Source: an uncultured Bacillota bacterium
GTDB lineage: Bacteria > Bacillota > Clostridia > Christensenellales > Borkfalkiaceae
Length of the DNA stretch: 64,000 bases
Direction of reading: 5' to 3'
NCBI GenBank assembly: GCA_949287815.1
Contig: CASEHS010000003.1
Location: forward strand, 1-64,000
Shown here: positions 30,257 to 38,841 of the stretch, one piece after another
How positions within the stretch are numbered: the stretch's first letter is position 1
Layout of the letters: every line of letters starts with the position of its first letter
Notes under the pieces: generated by a model
What the model saw: the letters and a program-made list of their open reading frames with translations, nothing else
What the model was told of the DNA's origin: nothing
The model's database searches: none
Made by a program: the position numbers and the translations under genes

Positions 30257-31537
30257 TTATTTATTGTATTTGATGCCGATATCTGTCCGATAGTGCATTT
30301 TATCAAAACTGATCTTCTTTACGTTAGCGTATGCCTTCTCTCTCGCCTCTTCCACCGTTTTGCCTTTCGCACACACGCCGATCACTCTGCCGCCGTCCGT
30401 TTTCAGAATACCATTTTCACGCTTTGTGCCTGCATGATACAAGAATACGCCGTCATCCAGATCTCCGATCGTGATCTCTTTGCCCTTCTCGTACTTTACG
30501 GGATAACCGCCGCTTGCAAGAACAACACAGACGCACGCACCCTCCTCCCATTCAATATTGATATCGGAAAGTCTTTCATCCGTGATCGCCTGGAAAATTT
30601 CAAAAAGATCGGTTTTGAGCATGGGTAAAACGACCTGCGTTTCGGGATCGCCGAACCGAGCGTTATATTCCACCACTTTCATTCCGTCGGGTGTACGCAT
30701 CAGCCCGAAATAGAGAACGCCTTTGAAAGGTCTTCCCTCCGCGTTCATCGCCGCAACCGTGGGAAGCATAATTTTATTCATTACCTCGTCCGCGGTCTCT
30801 TTATCATAAAACGGGCAAGGCGTAAACGTTCCCATACCTCCCGTATTCAGACCTTTGTCGCCGTCATACGCGCGTTTATGGTCACAGCTTGCGATCATCG
30901 GAACGATGGTTTTTCCGTCTGTAAATGCAAGAACGGAAACCTCTTCCCCTGGCGTAAACTCTTTACCCGTCAAAAACTCTTCGACAACGACTTTATTTCC
31001 CGCATCGCCGAACGCCTTATCGAGCATAATCTGCGCAAGACCTTTTTCCGCATCTTCCAGCGTTTCGCAGATCAATACCCCTTTACCGAGCGCAAGCCCA
31101 TCCGCTTTCAGTACAACGGGGAATTTTCCGTTACGGACATAGCAAAGCGCATCGTCATAATTTTCAAACGTTTCGTACTTTGCGGTCGGGATACCGTATT
31201 TTTTCATCAGAGCTTTCGCAAAAGCTTTACTCGATTCGATTTCCGCCGCACGTTTATTCGGCCCAAAAACGCGGTGTCCACGCTTTTCAAGTTCGTCCGC
31301 AAGACCGAGTGCAAGCGGATCGTCGGGCGCAATTACCGTATATTTTACGTCGGGATGAGAATCCACCCAATCGCCGACGGCATTGAGATCACAATAATTT
31401 ACGTTGACAAGCTCGGCAAGTTCTGCAATACCTGCATTGCCTTTCATGCAATATATTTTATCTACTTTCGGACTCTTGGAAAGAGCCGCAATGATCGCGT
31501 GCTCCCTTCCGCCGTTTCCGATGACAAGAATATTCAA
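30257..31537 (-). CDS. purD: phosphoribosylamine-glycine ligase
   Basis: This 426-residue ATP-grasp enzyme joins glycine to PRA to give GAR. VIGNGGREHAI at the N-terminus, PVVLKADGLALGKGV and GGMGTFTPCPFYD are conserved; the ATP-grasp metal site is near EYNARFGDPETQ. Length is standard. It lies between the AICAR formyltransferase and purL. Confidence 0.97.
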   Translation of the reverse strand: MNILVIGNGGREHAIIAALSKSPKVDKIYCMKGNAGIAELAELVNVNYCDLNAVGDWVDSHPDVKYTVIAPDDPLALGLADELEKRGHRVFGPNKRAAEIESSKAFAKALMKKYGIPTAKYETFENYDDALCYVRNGKFPVVLKADGLALGKGVLICETLEDAEKGLAQIMLDKAFGDAGNKVVVEEFLTGKEFTPGEEVSVLAFTDGKTIVPMIASCDHKRAYDGDKGLNTGGMGTFTPCPFYDKETADEVMNKIMLPTVAAMNAEGRPFKGVLYFGLMRTPDGMKVVEYNARFGDPETQVVLPMLKTDLFEIFQAITDERLSDINIEWEEGACVCVVLASGGYPVKYEKGKEITIGDLDDGVFLYHAGTKRENGILKTDGGRVIGVCAKGKTVEEAREKAYANVKKISFDKMHYRTDIGIKYNK

Positions 31538-31570
31538 TGTACCTTACCTCAAAAATTTTTTACGCCAAAA

Positions 31571-32755
31571 TCAGTGATGGAACAATCTCATTCCCGTAAA
31601 CGCCATTACCATACCGTATTTATTGCAGGCATCGATCACGAGATCGTCGCGCACCGAACCGCCGGGCTGTGCAACGTAAGATACGCCGCTCTTCTTTGCG
31701 CGCTCGATATTGTCTGAGAACGGGAAAAATGCGTCACTGCCCAAAGATACACCCGTGATTTTGGAAAGATACGCTTTCTGTTCCTCTTTCGTGAAAGGTT
31801 CGGGACGCACCGCAAAATATTTTTTCCAAACATCGTCGCCGAGAACATCTTCGCACTCGTCCGAAAGATAAATATCGATAATATTATTTTTATCGGGTCT
31901 TCCCACCCCTTCCGCGAATTGGAGAGACAAGACCTTATCGCTCTGACGAAGATGCCAAAGATCCGCTTTCGTACCCGCAAGGCGAGTGCAATGAATACGA
32001 GACTGCTGACCTGCGCCTACACCGATCGCCTGACCGTCTGCCGCAAAGCATACGGAGTTGGACTGTGTGTATTTAAGGGTAATAAGAGAGATGATAAGAT
32101 CGGTCACAGCGTCCGCAGGAAGATTTTTATTCTCCGTTACAATATTTTTGAGAAGGTCGGCATCTATTTTAAACTCGTTTCTGCCCTGTTCAAAAGTAAT
32201 ACCGAATACCTGTTTATGTTCTACGGGATCGGGCTTATAGTCTTTGTCTATTTTTACGATATTATAAGCGCCCTTTCTCTTGGCTTTAAGAATTTCAAGC
32301 GCTTTTGCCGAATATGCGGGAGCGATCACGCCGTCCGATACTTCTCTTGAAATGATACGGGCTGTAACCTCGTCGCACTCGTCGGAAAGAGCGATCCAGT
32401 CACCGAAAGAAGACATCCTGTCCGTGCCGCGAGCGCGCGCATATGCGCAAGCGAGCGGTGAATCGTCCAAACCTTCTATATCGTCCACAAAACAGGATTT
32501 TTTCAGTCTGTCGGACAGTTTTTTGCCGACAGCCGCAGACGTCGGACTCACGTGCTTAAAGGAAGTTGCCGCGCACATTCCCACATTTTCTTTGATTTCT
32601 TTTACGAGCTGCCAGCTGTTGAACGCATCGAGAAAATTGATGTAACCGGGTTTTCCGTTGAGAATTTCAATGGGAAGATCTTTCCCGTTTGACATATAGA
32701 TACGGGAAGGTTTCTGATTGGGATTGCAACCGTATTTGAGTTCAAATTCTTTCAT
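31571..32755 (-). CDS. AICAR formyltransferase, stand-alone domain
   Basis: This 394-residue protein corresponds to the C-terminal half of PurH. It begins with LKYGCNPNQKPSRIYM and carries SFKHVSPTSAAVG, with the catalytic Lys-His pair near 66-67, and GVGAGQQSRIHCTRLAG. The N-terminal IMP cyclohydrolase (MGS-like) domain of PurH is absent and no remnant precedes it. It formylates AICAR with 10-formyl-THF. The missing cyclohydrolase is supplied by the adjacent PurO-like gene, which ends 11 bp upstream. Good Shine-Dalgarno. Confidence 0.92.
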   Translation of the reverse strand: MKEFELKYGCNPNQKPSRIYMSNGKDLPIEILNGKPGYINFLDAFNSWQLVKEIKENVGMCAATSFKHVSPTSAAVGKKLSDRLKKSCFVDDIEGLDDSPLACAYARARGTDRMSSFGDWIALSDECDEVTARIISREVSDGVIAPAYSAKALEILKAKRKGAYNIVKIDKDYKPDPVEHKQVFGITFEQGRNEFKIDADLLKNIVTENKNLPADAVTDLIISLITLKYTQSNSVCFAADGQAIGVGAGQQSRIHCTRLAGTKADLWHLRQSDKVLSLQFAEGVGRPDKNNIIDIYLSDECEDVLGDDVWKKYFAVRPEPFTKEEQKAYLSKITGVSLGSDAFFPFSDNIERAKKSGVSYVAQPGGSVRDDLVIDACNKYGMVMAFTGMRLFHH

Positions 32756-32766
32756 CTCTTTTCTCC

Positions 32767-33483
32767 TTATTTGTTCTTATTGATCATTCTTTTCTCGTAT
32801 GCGCCCGTATTAAGATCGGTATAGCGCACATACAAAGAAATTTTATTATTTTCATTGAGATTGTTCCAAAGCGTATCAGTAAAAGCCTGAATATCGTTCG
32901 GAATTTTCACGCGTTCAGGCTCACCCGTAAACGTGGGAATAGGATTTCCGTCACAATTATATGTGTGAATAAAATGCCCTACGCCTGCAAGCGGCGAATA
33001 ATTAAATGTATAGCGGTTACACGCGCTTCCCTTTTCGTCCGCGCTCTTCAAAATGCTCATTTTATAGGTATATTCCCCGTTAAAATCGAGCACCGCACTG
33101 ATTCTCGGCGTGAAGTTGGGAGCATCCGGTTCAAAACAGCGTGTAGAAAGAGCTTCTTCAAAACTCTTGCCTGCCGTAAGATAATCGTACACGGTATCCG
33201 TCTGATCGCCGTTGGTCACGATCACACTTTTGCCCGCACTGCGCACGGGAGAATAGATGATAAGGGAAGTATCTTCCACTTTGCTTTCATCAAAAGGATA
33301 GATGATCACTTCATCCCCTTTTTCCACAAACACACGGTTACGGCTGTTTTCGCTTCTTCCCATAATAAAATAAGCAAACACCGCTTTTGTTCCGTCTTCG
33401 CTCTTTCCCACAACGATGCCGCGTCCGACATAACTGTTGTCCTTAATCAATTCTCCGATATCGGATACCTTGTAAATATTCAT
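32767..33483 (-). CDS. purO: IMP cyclohydrolase, archaeal PurO type
   Basis: This 238-residue protein resembles the archaeal-type IMP cyclohydrolase (PurO, PF07826) and not PurH. YVGRGIVVGKSEDG is followed by AYFIMGRSENSRNRVF, equivalent to the family's Ser-Arg-Ser plus Asn-Arg motif, then TNGDQTDTVYD and FTPRISAVLD. It closes the ring of FAICAR to IMP. I chose ATG 33483, with GGAG 7 bases upstream, over an ATG 18 bases earlier that contains this Shine-Dalgarno. The position next to stand-alone AICAR formyltransferase supports the call. Confidence 0.85.
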   Translation of the reverse strand: MNIYKVSDIGELIKDNSYVGRGIVVGKSEDGTKAVFAYFIMGRSENSRNRVFVEKGDEVIIYPFDESKVEDTSLIIYSPVRSAGKSVIVTNGDQTDTVYDYLTAGKSFEEALSTRCFEPDAPNFTPRISAVLDFNGEYTYKMSILKSADEKGSACNRYTFNYSPLAGVGHFIHTYNCDGNPIPTFTGEPERVKIPNDIQAFTDTLWNNLNENNKISLYVRYTDLNTGAYEKRMINKNK

Positions 33484-33544
33484 TCTTTCTCCTTTGCGCA
33501 TAAATTCCGCTATGTATGTAATTGGAAAATAATAGTTTCACTCT

Positions 33545-34162
33545 TTATTCGAGTATTGTTACTTTTCTGCCTTCTTTTCTGATCTTGCCCATTGCAAGAA
33601 GTTTGACCGCCTCAGGCAAAGCCTTATGCTCCTCTTCAAGAATACGTGCCTGCAATGTTTCGGGGGTATCATCCTCTTTGACTTCTACGGCGCGTTGAAG
33701 TATAATCGCGCCGCTGTCGTAATGCTCGTCGACAAAATGTACGGTAAGCCCCGAAATTTTCACCCCGTATTCGAGCGCGGCACGGTGAACATTCAAACCG
33801 TAAAAACCTTTGCCGCAAAAACTCGGAATGAGCGACGGGTGTATATTAATGATCGCATCGGGAAACGCCCGCACAAAATTTTCGGGGATCATACCCAAAA
33901 ATCCCGCAAGCACGATATAGTCTACACCGCGAGAACGAAGTTCCTCAATGATACCTTCGTACATTTCTTCAACACTCGGATAATCTTTCCTGTTTTTTAC
34001 AAGGTAGTCTATCCCGTGTTTTTTGGCACGCTCGATCGCATAGATTCCCTCTTTCGAGGCGATCAAAAGAGAAATTTCGCAAAACGGCTCGCGTTCGTTC
34101 GCGTCGATCACCGACTGAAAATCACTGCCCGATCCGCTGGCGAATACGGCTATCTTTTTCAC
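33545..34162 (-). CDS. purN: phosphoribosylglycinamide formyltransferase
   Basis: This 205-residue enzyme formylates GAR with 10-formyl-THF. FASGSGSDFQSV near the start, INIHPSLIPSF (catalytic Asn and His) and HFVDEHYDSGAII (Asp) are all present. It overlaps purM by 4 bp. Confidence 0.97.
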   Translation of the reverse strand: MKKIAVFASGSGSDFQSVIDANEREPFCEISLLIASKEGIYAIERAKKHGIDYLVKNRKDYPSVEEMYEGIIEELRSRGVDYIVLAGFLGMIPENFVRAFPDAIINIHPSLIPSFCGKGFYGLNVHRAALEYGVKISGLTVHFVDEHYDSGAIILQRAVEVKEDDTPETLQARILEEEHKALPEAVKLLAMGKIRKEGRKVTILE

Positions 34163-35187
34163 TTTAATTCGACCCCTTTTCCTTTTACGGTCTTGCCGAT
34201 CACATACGCTTTTTCACCCGATTCCGTTAAAGACTCAATTGTTTTATCGACATTCTCAGGCGAAACACAGAATACCATGCCGATACCCATATTGAACGTA
34301 TTGTAAAGCTGACGGTTTTCAAGCCCCGATTTTTCTTTCATGATCTCAAAAATCGCGGGAAGAGGATAAGAATCCGTTTTGATCTCACAGCCGATACCCT
34401 CAGGGAAAATTCTCGGAATATTTTCGATAAATCCGCCGCCCGTAATGTGCGCGATCCCCTTGACCTTTACTTTGGAAATCAAAGAAAGTACGCTCTTAAC
34501 ATAAATTTTGGTAGGCGTAAGCAGGACATTGAGAACTTTATCTTTCAGACGGTCATCAAACCTTTCCAATTCGGGAGAATTTTTATAATCTCCGAACAGT
34601 TTTCTTACGAGTGAATAGCCGTTGGAATGAACCCCGCTCGACGCAATGCCGATCAGAACATCCCCTTCTTTGATTTCCTTACCGTTGATGACGTCTTTTT
34701 TATCGACGATACCTACGGCAAAGCCCGCCATATCGTATTCTCCGTCGGGATAAAAACCGGGCATTTCCGCAGTCTCTCCGCCGATCAAAGCACAACCCGA
34801 TTGACGACAGCCTTCTGCGACACCAGATACGACCGTCGCAACTGTCTCAGGAGAAAGTTTGCCCGTTGCAAAATAGTCAAGGAAAAAGAGCGGTCTCGCA
34901 CCCTGACATACGATATCGTTTACGCACATTGCAACGGCGTCAATACCGACTGTATTATGCTTGTCCGCTACAAACGCATAACGAAGTTTTGTTCCCACAC
35001 CGTCAGTTCCCGCAACGAGAACGGGTTCCTGCATCTTTTCGCCCGCAATCGAATAAAATCCGCCGAACGAGCCGATATCACCGAGAACATTTTTGTCAAA
35101 GGTGGACTGTACGTGCTTTTTCATCAATTCCACCGCTTTATAGCCGCGTTCTACATCTACGCCGCTGTCTTTATAAGAAATAGCCAT
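34159..35187 (-). CDS. purM: phosphoribosylaminoimidazole synthetase (AIR synthetase)
   Basis: This 342-residue enzyme cyclises FGAM to AIR. YKDSGVDVERGYKAVELMK begins the protein; GTDGVGTKL and GGETAEMPGFY are ATP-site motifs. I chose ATG 35187, with AGGAGA about 7 bases upstream, and rejected a 27-residue upstream extension that has no family similarity. purN follows with a 4-bp overlap. A long inverted repeat lies in the gap to purC. Confidence 0.97.
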   Translation of the reverse strand: MAISYKDSGVDVERGYKAVELMKKHVQSTFDKNVLGDIGSFGGFYSIAGEKMQEPVLVAGTDGVGTKLRYAFVADKHNTVGIDAVAMCVNDIVCQGARPLFFLDYFATGKLSPETVATVVSGVAEGCRQSGCALIGGETAEMPGFYPDGEYDMAGFAVGIVDKKDVINGKEIKEGDVLIGIASSGVHSNGYSLVRKLFGDYKNSPELERFDDRLKDKVLNVLLTPTKIYVKSVLSLISKVKVKGIAHITGGGFIENIPRIFPEGIGCEIKTDSYPLPAIFEIMKEKSGLENRQLYNTFNMGIGMVFCVSPENVDKTIESLTESGEKAYVIGKTVKGKGVELK

Positions 35188-35280
35188 TGTTTTCTCCTTC
35201 TGATAAATAATACGATAACTCTTCTTCCGCGATACATAAAAATACAGTCTGCCGATTATTTTCGCCAAACCGCATTTTTA

Positions 35281-35314
35281 GAAACGTTCTGTTTTACAAT
35301 TTACAAAACGTTTC
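35281..35314. repeat. inverted repeat between purC and purM
   Basis: A 12-bp arm pair (35281-35292 with 35303-35314) has one mismatch and a 10-bp spacer. There is no T run, so it does not look like a terminator. It may be an operator, an mRNA processing site or a stability hairpin. The rest of the gap holds no ORF. Confidence 0.5.
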
Positions 35315-35319
35315 AAAGA

Positions 35320-36027
35320 TTACTTACCGGTAAGCCGCGCAAAAACCTCTTTGTACGCGTCTTCTACTCCGCCGAGATCTCTTCTGAATCTGTCTTTATC
35401 CAATTTTTCTCCTGTCGTCATATCCCAGAAACGGCAGGTATCGGGAGAAATTTCATCGGCAAGCAGGATCTGACCTTTGAATCTTCCGAATTCAAGTTTG
35501 AAATCGATCAGATCAATATTCAATTTTTTGAAAAATTCCTTCATGACTTCATTGACTTTGAACGCCATGTTCTTGATCGTTTCGATCTCTTCGGGCGTTG
35601 CAAGTTCCATTGCAAGTGCATGATAATCATTGATCAGAGGATCGCCAAGATCATCGTTCTTATAACTGAATTCAAGAACTGTTACAGGAAGTTTTTTACC
35701 TTCGGGCACACCGTAACGCTTGGAAAAACTGCCTGCCGCCGTATTGCGGATGATAACTTCCAACGGTACGATCTGAACCTTTTTAACCGCTGTTTCGCGA
35801 TCGGAAAGTTCTTCTACAAAATGAGTAGGAATACCGTGTTCTTCCATGATTTTAAACATCATGTTGCTCATCTTATTATTGATCACACCTTTCCCTGCGA
35901 TCGTGCCTTTTTTCAGACCGTTGAACGCAGTTGCATCGTCTTTATAATCTACGATCACGATATCCGGATCTTCTGTCTTAAAGACTTTCTTTGCTTTTCC
36001 TTCATAAAGCTGTGCCAGTTTTTCCAT
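35320..36027 (-). CDS. purC: SAICAR synthetase
   Basis: This 235-residue enzyme adds aspartate to [37 protein letters not shown] and IDFKLEFGR are typical. The length is the bacterial standard. It lies 21 bp downstream of purE. Confidence 0.97.
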   Translation of the reverse strand: MEKLAQLYEGKAKKVFKTEDPDIVIVDYKDDATAFNGLKKGTIAGKGVINNKMSNMMFKIMEEHGIPTHFVEELSDRETAVKKVQIVPLEVIIRNTAAGSFSKRYGVPEGKKLPVTVLEFSYKNDDLGDPLINDYHALAMELATPEEIETIKNMAFKVNEVMKEFFKKLNIDLIDFKLEFGRFKGQILLADEISPDTCRFWDMTTGEKLDKDRFRRDLGGVEDAYKEVFARLTGK

Positions 36028-36048
36028 TTTTCTATCCTCCGAAAAAAA

Positions 36049-36552
36049 TTAGAATTCCATATTTTTAAGTTCTTCTTGCAGAGCGGCATCGTCTTTATTG
36101 ATTTTTTCCGCCATCTGCCGCTTGAACGCTTTGAGTTTTTCCGAAATTTCAGGATATTTCAAAGCCAGAATCTGCAATGCCAAAAGTCCTGCATTCTCTC
36201 CGCCATTGACCCCTACCGTCGCTACGGGAATACCTGACGGCATCTGCACGATCGATAAAAGGCTATCGAGCCCTCCCATCATATCTGTCTTGACGGGAAG
36301 TCCGATCACAGGCAATGTCGTATATGCCGCGATCACTCCTCCGAGATGGGCCGCTTTACCCGCTGCGCATATAATTACTTCTGTTCCGTTTTTCTCCGCA
36401 TTTTTTGCAAATTCATGCGCATCATCCGGCGTACGATGAGCGGAAATTACACGAACTTCCGTTTCCACACCAAACTTTTTCAATGCCGAAATCGCAGGCT
36501 TTACGACCGCAAAATCTGATTTACTTCCCATTATAATCGCTGCTTTTGCCAT
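36049..36552 (-). CDS. purE: N5-carboxyaminoimidazole ribonucleotide mutase
   Basis: This 167-residue protein, class I type, begins AAIIMGSKSDFAV and has VISAHRTPDDA and IICAAGKAAHLGGVIA. It moves the carboxylate of N5-CAIR to give CAIR. It is the first gene of the pur cluster, with GGAGGAG before the ATG. No purK is in the window. I see no clear promoter or riboswitch in the AT-rich 75 bp before it. Confidence 0.96.
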   Translation of the reverse strand: MAKAAIIMGSKSDFAVVKPAISALKKFGVETEVRVISAHRTPDDAHEFAKNAEKNGTEVIICAAGKAAHLGGVIAAYTTLPVIGLPVKTDMMGGLDSLLSIVQMPSGIPVATVGVNGGENAGLLALQILALKYPEISEKLKAFKRQMAEKINKDDAALQEELKNMEF

Positions 36553-36626
36553 TTATCTCCTCCGCTCGTTTTAAAAATTATTATTTTTTTATTTTTTGCG
36601 CATACTGCTCTCATGGAGGGCTTACC

Positions 36627-36926
36627 ATGCTTTTACCGTATATACTTGCTATCGTTTATATTTTATCGGTAAATATTTATTCTTTTTTGCTGATCCGATC
36701 TCAGAAAAAAGAACAAGAATCAGACCGTAGTGCGAAAGCCAAAGACGGAAAAATTTTTCTTACCGGACTCATCGGCGGAGCAGCAGGTGCTTATATAGCC
36801 ATGTTTGCACTGCGATTCAGAACGGAAAACTTAGCCTTGATGATAGTTCTTCCGTTGCTGATCGTTCTAAACGCATATCTGTTTATCGCCCTCTTTAAAA
36901 CAGGTATTCCGGCCATCATCTTCTGA
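36627..36926 (+). CDS. DUF1294-like small membrane protein
   Basis: This 99-residue protein has hydrophobic segments at about 1-21, 45-63 and 72-92. The core GLIGGAAGAYIAMFALRFRT matches the DUF1294 family pattern (GG..GA...MF..RHKT). Function unknown. I chose ATG 36627, with GGAGGG 7 bases upstream, over a longer frame that starts inside the divergent purE gene. It is convergent with the RNA candidate downstream. Confidence 0.8.
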   Translation: MLLPYILAIVYILSVNIYSFLLIRSQKKEQESDRSAKAKDGKIFLTGLIGGAAGAYIAMFALRFRTENLALMIVLPLLIVLNAYLFIALFKTGIPAIIF

Positions 36927-36927
36927 A

Positions 36928-37145
36928 TAAAAATAAAAGCAGGTTTAAAAGAGTACAACCTGCCCTTTAAAAACCTGCCATGAGATTGTTTTTCTGCACA
37001 ATCATCTGCCGAAATGCTACAATGAGAGAATGCACTTTGCCCTGTATACGAAAAACCGATAATATTTCTGATCCGGTAATTTTTCTCATTGGCGCAACCT
37101 CTCAACCGATCGGACTTTTAAAGTTCCTTTCCGATCTTCAGCATG
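36928..37145 (-). ncRNA. candidate structured RNA with its own promoter and terminator
   Basis: The 342-bp gap between the DUF1294-like gene and mscL has no credible ORF but shows RNA-like structure on the minus strand. A 7-bp stem is at 37108-37114/37130-37136 and an 8-bp long-range stem at 37020-37027/37084-37091. At the 3' end one segment (939-946 region) can pair with either 36957-36963 or 36971-36978, followed by a T-rich tract. No known class was recognised: sequence signs of lysine, c-di-GMP, SRP and T-box RNAs were looked for and not met. Confidence 0.45.
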
Positions 37146-37150
37146 TCTTT

Positions 37151-37179
37151 ATTATATCACAAACTTTGCGTTTCAAAAA
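37151..37179 (-). promoter_or_regulatory. promoter of the RNA candidate
   Basis: An extended -10 (TG-A-TATAAT) at 37151-37156, with a poor -35 (TTTTTG at 17 bp, or TTGAAA at 14 bp). Confidence 0.5.
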
Positions 37180-37228
37180 CTGTTTGAACGCTGTTTTTTA
37201 ATTTTTTTCATAACAATATTAAAACAAT

Positions 37229-37252
37229 GCCTGCTCACCGGTCTGAGCAGGC
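37229..37252 (-). terminator. terminator after mscL
   Basis: A 9-bp perfect stem (37229-37237 with 37244-37252), followed by ATTGTTTT on the minus strand, 17 bases past the mscL stop. Confidence 0.7.
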
Positions 37253-37268
37253 TTAATTTATAATGATT

Positions 37269-37883
37269 TTATTCTTTTTTCATCTGACCTTCTTTTAACA
37301 GATCGCGTATCTCTGCAAGAAGTGCTTCAACCGTTTGTTTATCATTAGCATTTTCCGCGCAAGACTGTCCTTCCTCAGTCTTATTTTCCGAAGTCTCGGA
37401 AATAACTTCAGTTTTCACCGTTTCTTCCATGACCACTTCGGCAGGCTCCGCAATCTCCTGTGCATCCTTCCTTTCTTTGATCTTTTCCAAAAGCTTTTCG
37501 CCTTGCTCCTGAATACGCTTTCTGGTTTTACGAACGATTCGCAGTGCTGTAAAAATAACGATCGCGTCAATTAAAAATATCAGAATCGCCATCAGGAAAT
37601 TACCGTAATTTAAGGTTATTCTTTGCGTTATATTTCCCTCTGCATCTTTGATCTCCCGCAAAACAATCACAAGTCCGCTCATATCTTCGCCGCCGATCAT
37701 GGCAGTTATCAAAGGCTTGATGATATCATTCACCAAACTGTTTACTATCGCAGTAAAAGCTGCGCCGACAACAACCGCCACCGCAAGATCCAAAATATTC
37801 CCTCTGGAAATAAACGCTTTAAAATCTTTCCAGAAAGTGCTTTTTTCACGAATTTTTTTAATTTTGATTTTTTCTTTTTTCAT
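37269..37883 (-). CDS. mscL: large-conductance mechanosensitive channel MscL
   Basis: This 204-residue protein opens under membrane tension to release solutes. [31 protein letters not shown] is TM1 with its lead helix (about 20-50), and TM2 spans about 93-115. The usual length is 130-150; here about 60 extra residues follow TM2 as a Glu/Lys-rich, probably coiled or disordered cytoplasmic tail. AGAGG precedes the ATG. It is 12 bp downstream of a HAD phosphatase. Confidence 0.95.
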   Translation of the reverse strand: MKKEKIKIKKIREKSTFWKDFKAFISRGNILDLAVAVVVGAAFTAIVNSLVNDIIKPLITAMIGGEDMSGLVIVLREIKDAEGNITQRITLNYGNFLMAILIFLIDAIVIFTALRIVRKTRKRIQEQGEKLLEKIKERKDAQEIAEPAEVVMEETVKTEVISETSENKTEEGQSCAENANDKQTVEALLAEIRDLLKEGQMKKE

Positions 37884-37895
37884 ATCAACCTCTTC

Positions 37896-38723
37896 TTAAA
37901 GATATTTTTTTATATTGTTTTGCAGAAATTTTACCACACTGTCTTCTTCACTGTATCCGATCTCGGCAGTCGAAATTTTTTTAAGTTCCTCTTCCGCATT
38001 TTTTACCGCATAACTTTCATCTGCCGCAAAAAACAATTCTTTATCGTTTATACCGTCTCCGAAAACAACAAGCCTGTCGGCTTTTAAAATATCTTTTAAA
38101 ACTTTTGCCGCCGTTCCTTTGGAGGTCGTTGTCGGCATAATTTCACACCAATAATCCGTCTGATATTTCTCTTGCTCAAAGATACACCGCATATCCAGGC
38201 TTTGCTCCACGCCCTTATGTACCCCTTCCAGATTTTCCTTTTTGCCTATGCAGGTAAAATAAAAAATTTCATCTTCCGCAACATCTTCTCTTTTCCGGAT
38301 AGGATTCAGCCTGCAATCCCCTTTTCGCCTCGATAAATACCGCAAAACGCCTTGGGTCTCTTTTCCTTTCACCCATGAAACCTTTTCTCTGCTTCCATTG
38401 AAAGAATAAGCAAGCGGCCATACATCATATTGCTCAAATAAACTTTTCAGATATCTGAGCTGTCCTTTATTAAACGGATTCGTATATAATTTATTCCCGT
38501 TCCACGCTTCCATTATCACGGCACCGTTATAAAGAATGACGGGATAATTCTGTCTTAGTCCCCAACACGCTTTTGCAGCCGAATTCAACGATCTTGCCGT
38601 AGCATAAGTAAATACCATTCCGTCATCGATCAGCCTATTCAGATTTTTCAATGAATATTCCGAAATATTTTCGTGCGCAGTCAAAAGCGTTCCGTCCAGA
38701 TCGGAAATAAAAAGCGTTTTCAA
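37896..38723 (-). CDS. HAD-superfamily Cof-type phosphatase
   Basis: This 275-residue protein has motif I SDLDGTLL at the N-terminus and motif IV FGDGINDKELF near 217. The C2-type cap between them is typical of Cof/YidA-like sugar-phosphate phosphatases; the substrate is unknown. Translation starts at TTG, with AAGGAG 8 bases upstream. It forms a unit with mscL. Confidence 0.88.
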   Translation of the reverse strand: MKTLFISDLDGTLLTAHENISEYSLKNLNRLIDDGMVFTYATARSLNSAAKACWGLRQNYPVILYNGAVIMEAWNGNKLYTNPFNKGQLRYLKSLFEQYDVWPLAYSFNGSREKVSWVKGKETQGVLRYLSRRKGDCRLNPIRKREDVAEDEIFYFTCIGKKENLEGVHKGVEQSLDMRCIFEQEKYQTDYWCEIMPTTTSKGTAAKVLKDILKADRLVVFGDGINDKELFFAADESYAVKNAEEELKKISTAEIGYSEEDSVVKFLQNNIKKYL

Positions 38724-38791
38724 CTCCCCGTCTCCTTTTCCAGTTTCTGCGCTTCAAATATATCACATTCCTATCCGTTTTTCAAGAAAAA

Positions 38792-38826
38792 CGGACGAAT
38801 TTCGAAAATTTCCCGAAATTCGTCCG
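38792..38826 (-). terminator. terminator of the ABC transporter operon
   Basis: A 13-bp perfect stem (38792-38804 with 38814-38826) with a 9-nt loop, followed by TTTTTC on the minus strand. Confidence 0.85.
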
Positions 38827-38841
38827 ACCCGTTTTTTATTT

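Noticed and set aside
28793..30628. 611-codon open frame on the plus strand
   Set aside because: It lies wholly antisense to the conserved purL (it also crosses the purD-purL junction), has no family motif and is rich in Arg, Phe and His, as expected of a coding shadow.
35188..35268. 27-residue N-terminal extension of purM
   Set aside because: It has no similarity to PurM and the strong Shine-Dalgarno is directly before ATG 35187.
34627..36237. 536-codon open frame on the plus strand
   Set aside because: It runs antisense through purM, purC and purE, all three clearly real, and its translation is a low-information Phe/Arg/Ile-rich shadow.
36928..37145. c-di-GMP or lysine riboswitch in the mscL-DUF1294 gap
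   Set aside because: CAGGGCAAA and GAGAGGTTGCG recall these classes, but the required partner motifs are missing and no gene follows in the same direction.
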